DNA from: Stenotrophomonas maltophilia
GTDB lineage: Bacteria; Pseudomonadota; Gammaproteobacteria; Xanthomonadales; Xanthomonadaceae
Direction of reading: 5' to 3'
Assembly: GCA_900113425.1 (NCBI GenBank)
Contig: FOZF01000001.1
Span: 722,358-786,357 of the forward strand
DNA: 64,000 bases
Shown: positions 43,311-51,800 of the stretch, one piece after another
Layout of the letters: each line of letters starts with the position of its first letter
How positions within the stretch are numbered: position 1 is the stretch's first letter
Position numbers and translations under genes: made by a program
The notes under the pieces: generated by a model
Seen by the model: only the letters and a program-made list of their open reading frames with translations
Databases searched by the model: none
What the model was told of the DNA's origin: nothing

Positions 43311-43910
43311 TCAGGCGGCGTTGCCGCGCGGGATGTACGGTGCGTGGCCGCTGTCGTGGTCGGTCGCGTCGCGCACCGCGGTCACGCCGGGCACCCGGCC
43401 CATCAAGGTCTTTTCGATGCCCTGCTTGAGGGTCACATCGGCCATGCCGCAGCCCTGGCAGCCACCACCGAAACGCAGCAGCACCACGCCCTCGGCCGAG
43501 ACTTCCTGCACTGCGACCTTGCCGCCATGGGAGGCGAGTTGTGGATTGATTTCATTCTCCACCACCCAGTGCACACGCTCGACAAGGGACGCGGCCTCCC
43601 CGGGCGCTTCGCCCTTGATGCGCGGCGCCTTGATGGTCAACTGCTGGGCACCTGCCGCGCCGGCCACGATGTCGATCTCAGCGCCATCGAGCCAGCCGAC
43701 GCTGCCGGCGTCGACATACAGGGTGAAACCGTCGCAGTCCACGGCCCATTCGTCGCCGTGCAGGTCCGAGGGTTCGGCGAATTCCAGCCGCGCATCGGCA
43801 CGCGGAGTGCCGGGATCGACCGCGCTCAGGCGTACGCCCATGCCGGGCGCGCCCTCGCGTTCGATCAGCTTGCGGAAATGGGTCTGGGCAGTGTCGGAGA
43901 TCTGGATCAT
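43311..43910 (-). CDS. nfuA: Fe-S biogenesis protein NfuA
   Basis: The 199-residue Fe-S carrier protein has an N-terminal A-type-like domain (residues about 1-95, lacking the A-type cysteines) and a C-terminal Nfu domain. The cluster motif [14 protein letters not shown] is near residue 153, and the two Cys receive a 4Fe-4S cluster. It repairs or delivers clusters under iron or oxidative stress. It is followed closely by the repetitive-protein gene. Confidence 0.93.
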   Translation of the reverse strand: MIQISDTAQTHFRKLIEREGAPGMGVRLSAVDPGTPRADARLEFAEPSDLHGDEWAVDCDGFTLYVDAGSVGWLDGAEIDIVAGAAGAQQLTIKAPRIKGEAPGEAASLVERVHWVVENEINPQLASHGGKVAVQEVSAEGVVLLRFGGGCQGCGMADVTLKQGIEKTLMGRVPGVTAVRDATDHDSGHAPYIPRGNAA

Positions 43911-44000
43911 CAGGCTATTCTAGCCAAGTAAGTGTCAACCGCTCATTCGGTTTATACACCGTCCGGCGCATTGTTCAGTCAACACGAGGTGGAGATTCCC

Positions 44001-44351
44001 ATGGCCGACCTGATTCCACTGGCCCAGGCCCGTTGCGTGCCGCGCAAAGGCAGCGACCACAAGCTCGGCGAGGCCCGCCTGGCCGAGCTGCTGCCGCAGA
44101 TTCCCGGCTGGGAACTGGCCGAGGGCGGCCAGGCGCTGCTGCGCACCTTCCGCTTCAAGGACTACTACGCCACCATGGCCTTTGTGAATGCACTGGCCTG
44201 GATCGCCCACCACGAGGATCACCACCCGGACCTGGGCGTGCACTACGACCGCGCCGTGGTGCGCTATTCGACCCACGACGTCGGCGGCCTGAGCGAGAAC
44301 GACTTCATCTGCGCGGCCAAGACATCGGCCCTCACGGAGCAACTGCCATGA
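44001..44351 (+). CDS. phhB: Pterin-4a-carbinolamine dehydratase
   Basis: The 116-residue enzyme recycles the tetrahydropterin cofactor of phenylalanine hydroxylase. The family signature is visible: [43 protein letters not shown], with the catalytic His residues in HHEDHHPD. The ATG at 44001 follows GAGGTGGAG. phhA is not in the window. The downstream lipoprotein start overlaps its stop by 4 bp (ATGA). Confidence 0.94.
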   Translation: MADLIPLAQARCVPRKGSDHKLGEARLAELLPQIPGWELAEGGQALLRTFRFKDYYATMAFVNALAWIAHHEDHHPDLGVHYDRAVVRYSTHDVGGLSENDFICAAKTSALTEQLP

Positions 44352-44761
44352 ATGTGCGAGTGCTGAGCCTGTCCCTGATCGCCGTGACCGGCCTCGCCGG
44401 CTGTGGCGCCTCCGAGCCGTCGCCGCCCGTGCCGCCGCCGACCGAGGTGGCCGCGGTGAAGACGCCGCCACCGCAGTACCCGCTCGAGCTGGCCTGTACC
44501 GGTACGGGCGGCACCAGCACCTTCAAGGTGACCATCGGCACCGACGGCAAGCCCAGCGAAGTGACCCTGCTGAGCGGCGCGGGCAACCCGCAGCTGGATG
44601 AGCTGGCCAGGAATGCCGTGCAGGGCTGGCAGTTCAAGGCCGCCACCCGCAACGGCCAGGCCGTGCCCGCCACCATCCAGGTGCCGGTCAGCTTCAACCC
44701 GCCGCAGCCGAAGCCGGACCAGTGTTTCGCGGTGGAAGAGCGCCTGCGCCGCGGCGGCTGA
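44348..44761 (+). CDS. TonB C-terminal-domain lipoprotein
   Basis: The 137-residue lipoprotein has leader ending VTGLAGC. A short Pro-rich segment ([20 protein letters not shown]) is followed by a TonB-like domain ([42 protein letters not shown]). Because it has a lipid anchor instead of a membrane helix, it is not an ordinary energy transducer. It is coupled to phhB by the ATGA overlap; the reason for that pairing is unknown. Confidence 0.8.
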   Translation: MNVRVLSLSLIAVTGLAGCGASEPSPPVPPPTEVAAVKTPPPQYPLELACTGTGGTSTFKVTIGTDGKPSEVTLLSGAGNPQLDELARNAVQGWQFKAATRNGQAVPATIQVPVSFNPPQPKPDQCFAVEERLRRGG

Positions 44762-44857
44762 CCGCGCACCATGACGAGGCCAGCCGACGCCCGCCTCGCC
44801 CTTGCCACCCCGGCAGTGCCCGGGGCGGCTGTCTGTTGACCAGGACCGCGTCGGTAC

Positions 44858-45667
44858 ATGCTGCAGATCCCCCCCGAAAACATCTGGATCGCGCTGGCGG
44901 TCACCCTCGCGGCCGGCCTCGCTACTGCCATCGGCAGCCTGCTGGTGCTGTTCTCGCGCCGCCCCAACCCGCGCCTGCTGGCGTTCGGCCTGGCCTTCGC
45001 CGGCGGCGCGATGGTCTACGTGTCGCTGTCGGAAATCCTCAACAAGTCCATCGCATCGTTCGCCCTGGCCTATGGCGAGCGCACCGGCTTCACCTACGGC
45101 ACGCTGGCGTTCCTGGCCGGTGTGATCGTGATCGTGCTGATCGATCACTTCATTCCCAATCCACACGACAGCCTGGACAAGCAGGACCCTGCGTTCCGCG
45201 AGAACAGCCGCGAGTACCTGAAGCGCGTCGCGCTGCTGACCTCGGTGGCGATCACCGCGCACAATTTCCCGGAAGGGCTGGCGACCTTCTTCGCTACGCT
45301 GGAAAGCCCGTCGGTGGGCATGCCGCTGGCTTTCGCCATCGCCATCCACAACATTCCCGAGGGCATCGCAATCGCAGTGCCGGTGTACTTCGCCACCCAG
45401 AACAAGTTCTATGCGTTCGGCGCCAGCCTGCTGTCGGGCCTGGCCGAGCCGGTGGGGGCCATGCTGGGCTACTGGCTGCTATCCGGGTCGCTGTCGCATG
45501 CCACGTTCGGCTGGGTGTTCGGCCTGATCGCAGGCGTGATGGTGTTCCTGGCCCTGGACGAACTGCTGCCGGCGGCCAAGCGCTACGCCAAGGGTCACGA
45601 AACGGTGTACGGCCTGGTTGCAGGCATGGGAACGCTGGCGATCAGCCTGGTGCTGTTCAAGTGGTGA
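44858..45667 (+). CDS. zupT: ZIP-family zinc/divalent metal transporter
   Basis: The 269-residue inner-membrane importer has about eight helices. The metal-site motifs HNFPEGLATFF and HNIPEGIAIAVPV (helices IV and V) are intact. They are typical of ZupT, which takes up Zn2+ and other divalent cations. The start is set at ATG 44858. A 500-bp repeat-rich spacer follows. Confidence 0.92.
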   Translation: MLQIPPENIWIALAVTLAAGLATAIGSLLVLFSRRPNPRLLAFGLAFAGGAMVYVSLSEILNKSIASFALAYGERTGFTYGTLAFLAGVIVIVLIDHFIPNPHDSLDKQDPAFRENSREYLKRVALLTSVAITAHNFPEGLATFFATLESPSVGMPLAFAIAIHNIPEGIAIAVPVYFATQNKFYAFGASLLSGLAEPVGAMLGYWLLSGSLSHATFGWVFGLIAGVMVFLALDELLPAAKRYAKGHETVYGLVAGMGTLAISLVLFKW

Positions 45668-45726
45668 GAGGGTTGCGGCCAACGGGCTGAGCCCCTCGCG
45701 GCTGGCGGAGCGAGATCCCGGGGTTG

Positions 45727-45830
45727 GGCCGGGCGAGGTGGGTTTGCGGGGGACGCCGTAAACCCATCCTTGGGGGCTTGGGCGCACCGTCCATGGCGTT
45801 TACACCCCCGCACTCCCACCTCGCCCGGCC
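45727..45830. repeat. 104-bp long inverted repeat
   Basis: The 26-bp ends (45727-45752 and 45805-45830) match with three mismatches, starting ggccgggcgaggtggg. The inner part contains further related bits (gccgtaaac / gcgtttac). It has the size and shape of a small non-autonomous element, but no target duplication is obvious. Confidence 0.7.
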
Positions 45831-45897
45831 TCTGACAGGCTATAGGCGTGCCAGCGGCGCAATGAAAGAATGAAAAAGCGAAGCCCGCGCTGCGCGC

Positions 45898-45923
45898 GTG
45901 AGTCGAGCGTGGCTCGACTCTAC
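45898..45923. repeat. SMAG palindrome GTAG-type (gagtcgagc stem)
   Basis: A 9-bp perfect stem gagtcgagc / gctcgactc has a GTG loop and is followed by TAC, i.e. a GTAG-headed element when read on the minus strand. Confidence 0.75.
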
Positions 45924-46077
45924 AAGGGCTGCGTGCGGGTATGGGTCTACGCTGCGGCTGTCAGGTCCGCCTTGTAGCGAGCCGAGCACCGCAGGTCCGG
46001 CGAGGGCGAAGAGGCGCGGGTGTCTGAGCGCAGCGAGTTCCGCGCCGGCTCGCGGATGGCGGTGTGTTTCTTTGGTT

Positions 46078-46103
46078 ACTTTCTTTGCACGAGCAAAGAA
46101 AGT
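46078..46103. repeat. actttctttgc hairpin downstream of rluC
   Basis: A perfect 11-bp stem (actttctttgc / gcaaagaaagt) has an ACGA loop, 66 bp beyond the rluC stop. It is AT-rich compared with its surroundings and may end rluC transcription. Confidence 0.65.
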
Positions 46104-46168
46104 GGCAAGCCCACTCATCGCAGGGAAGCGCCGGTGCCGACCAAGCACCCGGCGCCGCCGAACCGCCG

Positions 46169-47143
46169 TCAGCGCAGGCGGTCCAGTGCCTCGACCAACT
46201 CATCCGCCAGCGGAGCGTTCAGCACGTAGGGGCTCTTGCCGTCGTCCAGCGCGAACTCCAGCGAGGCCGCGTGCAGGAACAACCGCTTCAGGCCGATCTG
46301 CTCACGAAGCCGCTTGTTCACCGCAGGATCGCCGTACTTGTCGTCACCAGCCACCGCATGCCCCAGATGCTGGGCGTGCACCCGGATCTGATGGGTCCGG
46401 CCGGTCTCGATGCGCACCTCGCAGTAGGAATGGCCTCCACGCCGCTCCAGCACGCGGAAATGGCTGATCGATTCCTTGCCGATCGCATTGACCTGGACAT
46501 GTCGCTCACCGCCCTGGCGCAGCCCCACGTGCAGCGGCGCGTCCACCGTCATCACCCCGTCGGGCATGCGTCCGGCCAGCAGGGTCAGGTAACGCTTGCG
46601 GATGCCGGCGCCATGGTCTTCACGCAGCAGCGCCTGCAGCTCGCTCAGCGCCGAGCGCTTCTTGGCCACCACCAGCAGGCCCGACGTATCGCGGTCGAGA
46701 CGGTGGACCAGTTCCAGCGTCTGGCCCGGGCGCAGGGCGCGCAGGGTCTCGATGGCGCCGAAGCTGATCCCGCTGCCGCCATGACTGGCCACGCCCGAGG
46801 GTTTGTTCAGCGCCAGCAGCCGTGCGTCCTCGAAGACGATGGCCTGTTCCAGACGGCGCATGAACGACTCGGGAGGACCGGCTTTGTCTCCCTCTTCGGT
46901 GAGACGGACCGGCGGCACCCGCACCTCGTCGCCCGCCTCCAGCTTGCGCTCGGCCTTGGCGCGGCCGCCATTGACCCGCACCTGCCCGCTGCGCACCAGC
47001 TTGTAGACCAGGCTGCGCGGGGCCCCTTTCAGCTGGCCGAGCAGGAAATTGTCCAGGCGCTGGCCGGCGCGGTCGGCGGGAACGGTGATCATGCGCACGG
47101 ATGGCTTGTCGCCAGCTGGCTTGGTGGGGTCTTGGGCGGTCAT
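46169..47143 (-). CDS. rluC: 23S rRNA pseudouridine synthase RluC
   Basis: The 324-residue enzyme makes pseudouridine at positions 955/2504/2580 of 23S rRNA (E. coli numbering). An S4-like RNA-binding domain (residues about 20-90, AGQRLDNFLL ... VRVPPVRL) precedes the RluA-type catalytic domain. The catalytic HRLDRDTSGLLVV motif and GRTHQIRVHAQHLGH are intact. The start is ATG 47143. It is divergent from rne, the same arrangement as in E. coli. Confidence 0.94.
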   Translation of the reverse strand: MTAQDPTKPAGDKPSVRMITVPADRAGQRLDNFLLGQLKGAPRSLVYKLVRSGQVRVNGGRAKAERKLEAGDEVRVPPVRLTEEGDKAGPPESFMRRLEQAIVFEDARLLALNKPSGVASHGGSGISFGAIETLRALRPGQTLELVHRLDRDTSGLLVVAKKRSALSELQALLREDHGAGIRKRYLTLLAGRMPDGVMTVDAPLHVGLRQGGERHVQVNAIGKESISHFRVLERRGGHSYCEVRIETGRTHQIRVHAQHLGHAVAGDDKYGDPAVNKRLREQIGLKRLFLHAASLEFALDDGKSPYVLNAPLADELVEALDRLR

Positions 47144-47551
47144 CAGGCTGTTTATTCTGTTACACTCGGGGGGCGAGATAAGGGATTGATTTCGTTGGAA
47201 GTTACTCAGGGCCAGAAGCCCAGCTTCCGACGAATCCGGCACAGTGCGCGACCACCGCCCGCGGGGCGGCCATGTTAGCGGCTCACCGGCCTTCCCGGCC
47301 ATCGCCGGATGCCTGACACGCAACCGTGCTGAACATGTCCCGCGTGGCGCTCCAGCCTGGCTGACAGCTGCCTGCGGCCCTGCAACACCCCAAAAACCAT
47401 ATGAGTGAAGCGCTCCCGCGGCCTGCCGTGGTGTCGTAGCGCTGGAAACCCAAGCCCCCCTCCCCGCGCTTGCGCGAATGGGTGGCGAGCCGTATCCAGA
47501 GGCGAAACCCCATGGCGTTCCGCGCGGTAGCCGCTTGCGAGGAACGCAACA
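47144..47551. promoter_or_regulatory. rne/rluC divergent spacer and rne leader
   Basis: The 408-bp spacer has no credible gene. A -10-like TACACT at 47161 lies in the rne direction, and a long GC-rich leader with several complementary stretches leads to the rne start. In E. coli a similarly long rne leader feeds back on RNase E level, so the same is likely here. No -35 consensus was identified. Confidence 0.5.
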
Positions 47552-50500
47552 ATGAAGCGAATGCTGATCAACGCCACGCAGGCTGAAGAGCTGCGTGTTG
47601 CCATCGTGGATGGCCAGTCGTTGTATGACATCGACATCGAGCAGCCGTCGAAGGAACAGAAGAAGTCCAACATCTACAAGGGCCGGATCTTCCGCATCGA
47701 GCCCTCGCTGGAAGCCGCCTTCGTCGAGTACGGCGGTGGCCGCCACGGCTTCCTGCCGCTGAAGGAAATCTCCCGCGACTACTTCCAGGCCGGTGTCGAC
47801 CACAACAAGGCCGGCATCCGCGAGCTGCTCAAGGAAGGCCAGGAAGTGGTGGTCCAGGTCGACAAGGAAGAGCGTGGCAACAAGGGCGCCGCCCTGACCA
47901 CGTTCATCTCCCTGGCCGGCCGCTACATGGTGCTGATGCCGAACTCGCCAAGTGCCGGCGGCGTCTCACGCCGCATCGAGGGCGAAGACCGGGCTGCCCT
48001 GAAGGACGCACTGGACAAGCTGAACATTCCCGACGACATGGGCGTGATCATCCGTACCGCCGGCGTCGGCCGCGATGCGGAAGAGCTGCAGTGGGATCTG
48101 GACTACCTGCTCAGCGTCTGGCGGGCGATCGCCGAGGCGGCGCTGAGCAAGCCGGCCCCGTTCCTGATCTACCAGGAATCGCGCCTGATCGTGCGCGCCC
48201 TGCGTGACTACCTGCGCGCCGACATCGGCGAGATCCTGGTGGACACCGAGGAGATGTACGAGCACGCCAGGGAGTTCATGCAGCAGGTGATGCCGCAGAC
48301 CCTGCGCAAGCTCAAGCATTACAAGGACGACATCCCGCTGTTCAACCGCTTCCAGATCGAATCGCAGATCGAAGGCGCCTACGAGCGCAACGTGCGCCTG
48401 CCGTCGGGCGGCTCGATCGTGGTCGACCAGACCGAAGCACTGACCGCCGTCGACGTGAACTCCTCGCGCGCGACCAAGGGCAGCGACATCGAGGACACCG
48501 CCTTCCAGACCAATCTGGAAGCGGCCGAGGAAGTGGCCCGTCAGCTCCGCCTGCGCGATCTGGGCGGCCTGGTGGTGATCGACTTCATCGACATGTCCTC
48601 CAACAAGCATCAGCGCGAGGTCGAGAACCGCCTGGCCAACGCGCTGAAGTACGACCGCGCACGCGTGCAGGTCGGCCGCATCTCGCGCTTCGGCCTGCTG
48701 GAAATGAGCCGCCAGCGCCTGCGCCCGAGCCTGGGCGAATCCAGCCAGATCGTCTGCCCGCGCTGCGATGGCCACGGCCGCATGCGCAGCGTCGAGTCGC
48801 TGTCGCTGTCGATCATCCGCGTGGCCGAAGAGCACGCGATGAAGGAGAACACCGGGCAGGTGCTGGTGCAGGCGCCGGTGGAGATCGCCAATTACCTGCT
48901 GAACGAGAAGCGCAGCGCGCTGCGCGAGATCGAACAGCGCCATGAAGCGCCGATCGTGATCGTCGCCGACGAGCAGCTGCATACCCCGCACTATACGGTC
49001 ACCCGCCTGCGTGAGAACGAACTGGGTGAGGAAAGCAGCCGTCCGAGCTACCAGCGTGGCACCCCGCGCAAGCTGCCTGTGCACGCCCTCACCAAGGGCC
49101 AGCTGAACATCCCGCCGCCGGTGGTGACCCAGGTCAAGCACACCTCCCCCGCCCCGGTGCGTGAGGAAGTGGAGCCGGCTGCAGCGGCACCTGCGCCAGT
49201 GGTGGCCGCGCCCGCTGCCCCGTCGACCGGCGGTGGCGTCATCGGTTGGATCAAGCGCGTGTTCGGTGGTGAACCGGCCCCCGCCCCGGCGCCGCCTGCC
49301 GCCCGCCAGCCGCAGCAGGACGGTGGCCGCAGGGAGCGCAACAAGGATCGCAACAAGGACCGCAAGGACCGTCGCGACGACAATCGCGGCAACGGCAATG
49401 CGCAGCAGCAGAAGGAGGGCGGCAACCGCAAGGATCGCGGCGAACAGCGCAAGGACGGCCGTCAGGGCGGCAATGGCAACACCAACGGCAACGGCCAGCC
49501 GCAGGGCAAGCAGAAGGACGGCCAGCAGCCGCAGCAGCAGAACAAGCCGCGCAACGAGCAGCCGGGCCAGAACCCGCAGCAGCAGCCGAAGCTCAAGCAG
49601 CCGAAGCAGCCGCGTCCCCAGCAGGACGGCGACAAGCCGGCCGAGAAGCCGCAGCGTGGGGCCGCGGAAGCCCAGGCCGACACCGCGACGGCATCCGCTG
49701 CGGTAGCGGCCGGTGCCATCACCGCTGCTGCGGTGACTGCGCGGGAGGCTACGGCGCCGGTCGCGCCGGTGGTCGCACAGCCGCCGGTCGAAACCGCGGC
49801 GCCGGCCGAAGTCGTGCCTGTCACCGCCATTGAAGGTGACGTCGCTGCCGTGACGGGCGAAGAGGCACCTGCCGACACCACGGGCGAGCAGGCCGGCGAA
49901 GGCGCGACCCGCCGTCGTCGTGGTCGTCGCGGTGGCCGTCGCCGTCGTCGTGGTGGCGCCGAGAATGCGGCCGGCACCGATCCGCTGGGCGAAGACCAGG
50001 ATGACGGTGACGAAGGTGATGACGCCGACAGCACCGACAGCGCCGAGCCGCGTGTCGATCACGCTGCCGGGTCAGCACCGGTTGCAGCCACCCAGCCCGC
50101 CCGCTCGCAGCCGGAGTTCGACTTCGATGATGACGTCGAGCCGTCCATCGTCGAAGGCGAGAAGCCGGCCCGCGTTGCGGCCGCCGTCGCCGCCGCACCG
50201 GCCACCGTGGTCAGCAGCGCCGTGGTTGAAGCCGCCGCGCCGCTGACCGCCGCGCCCCCGGCACCGGCACCGGCACCGGCACCGGTCGAGACTGCTGCCA
50301 AGGCAGAGCCGGCGCCGTCGCCGGTGCAGACCAGCATGCTCGACGCCATCGACGCCGCGACACCCGCACAGCCCGTGGCAACGGAAGCCCCGGCAGCGGA
50401 CGCTGCACCGGTGATCGAAGCGACGCCGGTCGTGGTCGAAGCGGCCCCTGTGGTGGACGTGAAGCCGGTCGTGGTCGAGCCTGCGCCCGTCGTGGAATCG

Positions 50501-50800
50501 AAGCCGGAGGCTGTTGAAGCAGCGCCCGTGCCTGAAACCGCGCCGGTGGCCGTTGAGGCTGCCCCGGTGGTTGAAGTGAAGCCGGTCGTCGAGCCTGTCG
50601 TGGTTGCCGAAGCCGCGGTCACACCGGTGGCCGTGGAAGCCCCACCGGTGGAGGCCCCTGCTCCGGTCGCCGATGCCGTCGTGACGCCGACCATCGACCC
50701 GGTCGCTGATGGCCATGCCGATGCTGCCGCCCAGGCCGCCGAAGCCAAGGCCGATGAAGAGGACGAAGAGGCCGCCAAGCGCACGCCGCCGGCCAACTGA
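47552..50800 (+). CDS. rne: Ribonuclease E
   Basis: The 1082-residue endoribonuclease scaffolds the RNA degradosome. The catalytic half (residues about 1-510) contains the S1 domain ([30 protein letters not shown]), the DNase I-like core with [11 protein letters not shown] and [10 protein letters not shown], and the Zn-link CPRCDGHG. The C-terminal half is disordered and of low complexity: a basic Gln/Arg/Asn-rich block (about 575-720), an Arg-rich [16 protein letters not shown] block and an acidic stretch. An extended Ala/Pro/Val tail of PVV-E-type repeats (about 900-1060) ends it. The basic blocks should bind RNA or partner proteins. Confidence 0.95.
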   Translation: MKRMLINATQAEELRVAIVDGQSLYDIDIEQPSKEQKKSNIYKGRIFRIEPSLEAAFVEYGGGRHGFLPLKEISRDYFQAGVDHNKAGIRELLKEGQEVVVQVDKEERGNKGAALTTFISLAGRYMVLMPNSPSAGGVSRRIEGEDRAALKDALDKLNIPDDMGVIIRTAGVGRDAEELQWDLDYLLSVWRAIAEAALSKPAPFLIYQESRLIVRALRDYLRADIGEILVDTEEMYEHAREFMQQVMPQTLRKLKHYKDDIPLFNRFQIESQIEGAYERNVRLPSGGSIVVDQTEALTAVDVNSSRATKGSDIEDTAFQTNLEAAEEVARQLRLRDLGGLVVIDFIDMSSNKHQREVENRLANALKYDRARVQVGRISRFGLLEMSRQRLRPSLGESSQIVCPRCDGHGRMRSVESLSLSIIRVAEEHAMKENTGQVLVQAPVEIANYLLNEKRSALREIEQRHEAPIVIVADEQLHTPHYTVTRLRENELGEESSRPSYQRGTPRKLPVHALTKGQLNIPPPVVTQVKHTSPAPVREEVEPAAAAPAPVVAAPAAPSTGGGVIGWIKRVFGGEPAPAPAPPAARQPQQDGGRRERNKDRNKDRKDRRDDNRGNGNAQQQKEGGNRKDRGEQRKDGRQGGNGNTNGNGQPQGKQKDGQQPQQQNKPRNEQPGQNPQQQPKLKQPKQPRPQQDGDKPAEKPQRGAAEAQADTATASAAVAAGAITAAAVTAREATAPVAPVVAQPPVETAAPAEVVPVTAIEGDVAAVTGEEAPADTTGEQAGEGATRRRRGRRGGRRRRRGGAENAAGTDPLGEDQDDGDEGDDADSTDSAEPRVDHAAGSAPVAATQPARSQPEFDFDDDVEPSIVEGEKPARVAAAVAAAPATVVSSAVVEAAAPLTAAPPAPAPAPAPVETAAKAEPAPSPVQTSMLDAIDAATPAQPVATEAPAADAAPVIEATPVVVEAAPVVDVKPVVVEPAPVVESKPEAVEAAPVPETAPVAVEAAPVVEVKPVVEPVVVAEAAVTPVAVEAPPVEAPAPVADAVVTPTIDPVADGHADAAAQAAEAKADEEDEEAAKRTPPAN

Positions 50801-50825
50801 CCGCTCCTTGATCGGGTGACAGCAG

Positions 50826-50860
50826 AACGGCGGGGATCGATGATCCCCGCCGTTTCTCTT
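50826..50860 (+). terminator. Terminator after rne
   Basis: A perfect 13-bp stem (aacggcggggatc / gatccccgccgtt) with a 3-nt loop is followed by a T-rich tail (tctctt). It is 25 bp after the rne stop. Confidence 0.93.
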
Positions 50861-50913
50861 TGTGCATCGGGCTGTATCGTGCCGACCGGGATATACGCCC
50901 CCTGTGTCGTTCT

Positions 50914-51798
50914 TCAGGGTTTCGGCGCGAACTGCAATCGCGTCCAGACGCCGTAATGATCCGAAGCCCAGCGGCCGCTGTCATCCGGCTGGTCGAACAG
51001 AAGCCTGGCCTCACGCGCAACCAGCTGATCCTGCTGGAAGAAGATGTGATCGATCCGCGAGGGCGCCTGGTAGTAATGCCGATTGAGGGTGCTGACAGCC
51101 GCGAGGTCGGTGTTCACGTGCACGCTGCCATAGCTGTCGCCATAGTGACTGCGCAGCTCGCTCAGGTCACCCGCATCGACCAGCGCATTGAAGTCGCCTG
51201 CGATCACCACCGGCGCGCTGTCCGACGTTGCGGCGATGAAACGCAGCAGATCCTCCACCTGCGTCCGCCGGATGCGCTTGCCGCTTTCATCGCTGCGCTC
51301 ATTGAGATGGGTTGCATAGAGGTTGACTGGCCGGCCCTCCACCTCGATGCGCAGGTGCGCCACGGTGCGGTAGTCGTCCAGCGGCAGCAGCAGGTGCTCG
51401 CCTTGGGCGAGGATCGGCTGTCGCGTCAACAGTGCGTTGCCGTAACGCTTGGGCGCGCCGACCGGATCGGTGGACACGAACACGTATCGGTAGCCCAGCT
51501 GGCTGGCGAGCCATTGCGCCTGGTTGCGCACGTTGCGCCGCTGGATCACTTCCTGCAGCGCGATCGCATCAGGTTGCAGGCGCTTGAGTTCTGCCAGGAT
51601 GGTACGACGCCGGCTGGGCCAGTCCTCGCGGTCGTGGTGCAGGTTGAAGGTGACCATGCCCATGCCAGGCGCGTGGGCGGCTGCGTCCACACCGTCCGCC
51701 CGTGGCACGTCCGCCATCGCCGCGGCAGGCAGCGCCAGCGCGATCGCCATGCCCAGTGCGCACGCTGCCGCGCGCGCACGCCATGCCTCCTTTCCCAT
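50914..51798 (-). CDS. EEP-family secreted hydrolase, intact active site
   Basis: The 294-residue exported endonuclease/exonuclease/phosphatase-fold protein keeps its signature residues: IALQEVIQ, NLYATHLNERSD, IAGDFNAL, SRIDHIFF and SDHYGVW. It has a leader at residues 1-29 (GMAIALALPAAAMA). The likely activity is hydrolysis of phosphodiesters or phospholipid-like molecules in the periplasm. The large glycosidase-like gene ends 2 bp before its start, so it is the last gene of the glycan-uptake locus. ATG 51798 is used. Confidence 0.82.
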   Translation of the reverse strand: MGKEAWRARAAACALGMAIALALPAAAMADVPRADGVDAAAHAPGMGMVTFNLHHDREDWPSRRRTILAELKRLQPDAIALQEVIQRRNVRNQAQWLASQLGYRYVFVSTDPVGAPKRYGNALLTRQPILAQGEHLLLPLDDYRTVAHLRIEVEGRPVNLYATHLNERSDESGKRIRRTQVEDLLRFIAATSDSAPVVIAGDFNALVDAGDLSELRSHYGDSYGSVHVNTDLAAVSTLNRHYYQAPSRIDHIFFQQDQLVAREARLLFDQPDDSGRWASDHYGVWTRLQFAPKP

Positions 51799-51800
51799 GC

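Larger units (their letters stand above)
45668..46168. other. Non-coding spacer filled with palindromes
   Basis: No convincing gene lies in these 501 bases between zupT and rluC. It contains a 104-bp inverted repeat (45727-45830), a SMAG palindrome (45898-45923) and a T/A-rich hairpin (46078-46103), in a row. The short open frames here overlap the palindromes and lack ribosome-binding sites. Confidence 0.75.

Noticed and set aside
45840..46148. Small open frames in the spacer between zupT and rluC
   Set aside because: They run through palindromes, lack ribosome-binding sites and show no protein pattern.
47966..50062. Minus-strand open frame of 698 codons opposite rne
   Set aside because: Reverse shadow of rne; composition Leu/Ala/Arg with simple repeats only.
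49275..50800. Possible CRISPR-like repetition in rne
   Set aside because: The repetition is in frame and codes for degenerate Pro/Val units with no constant-length spacers; no cas gene is present.
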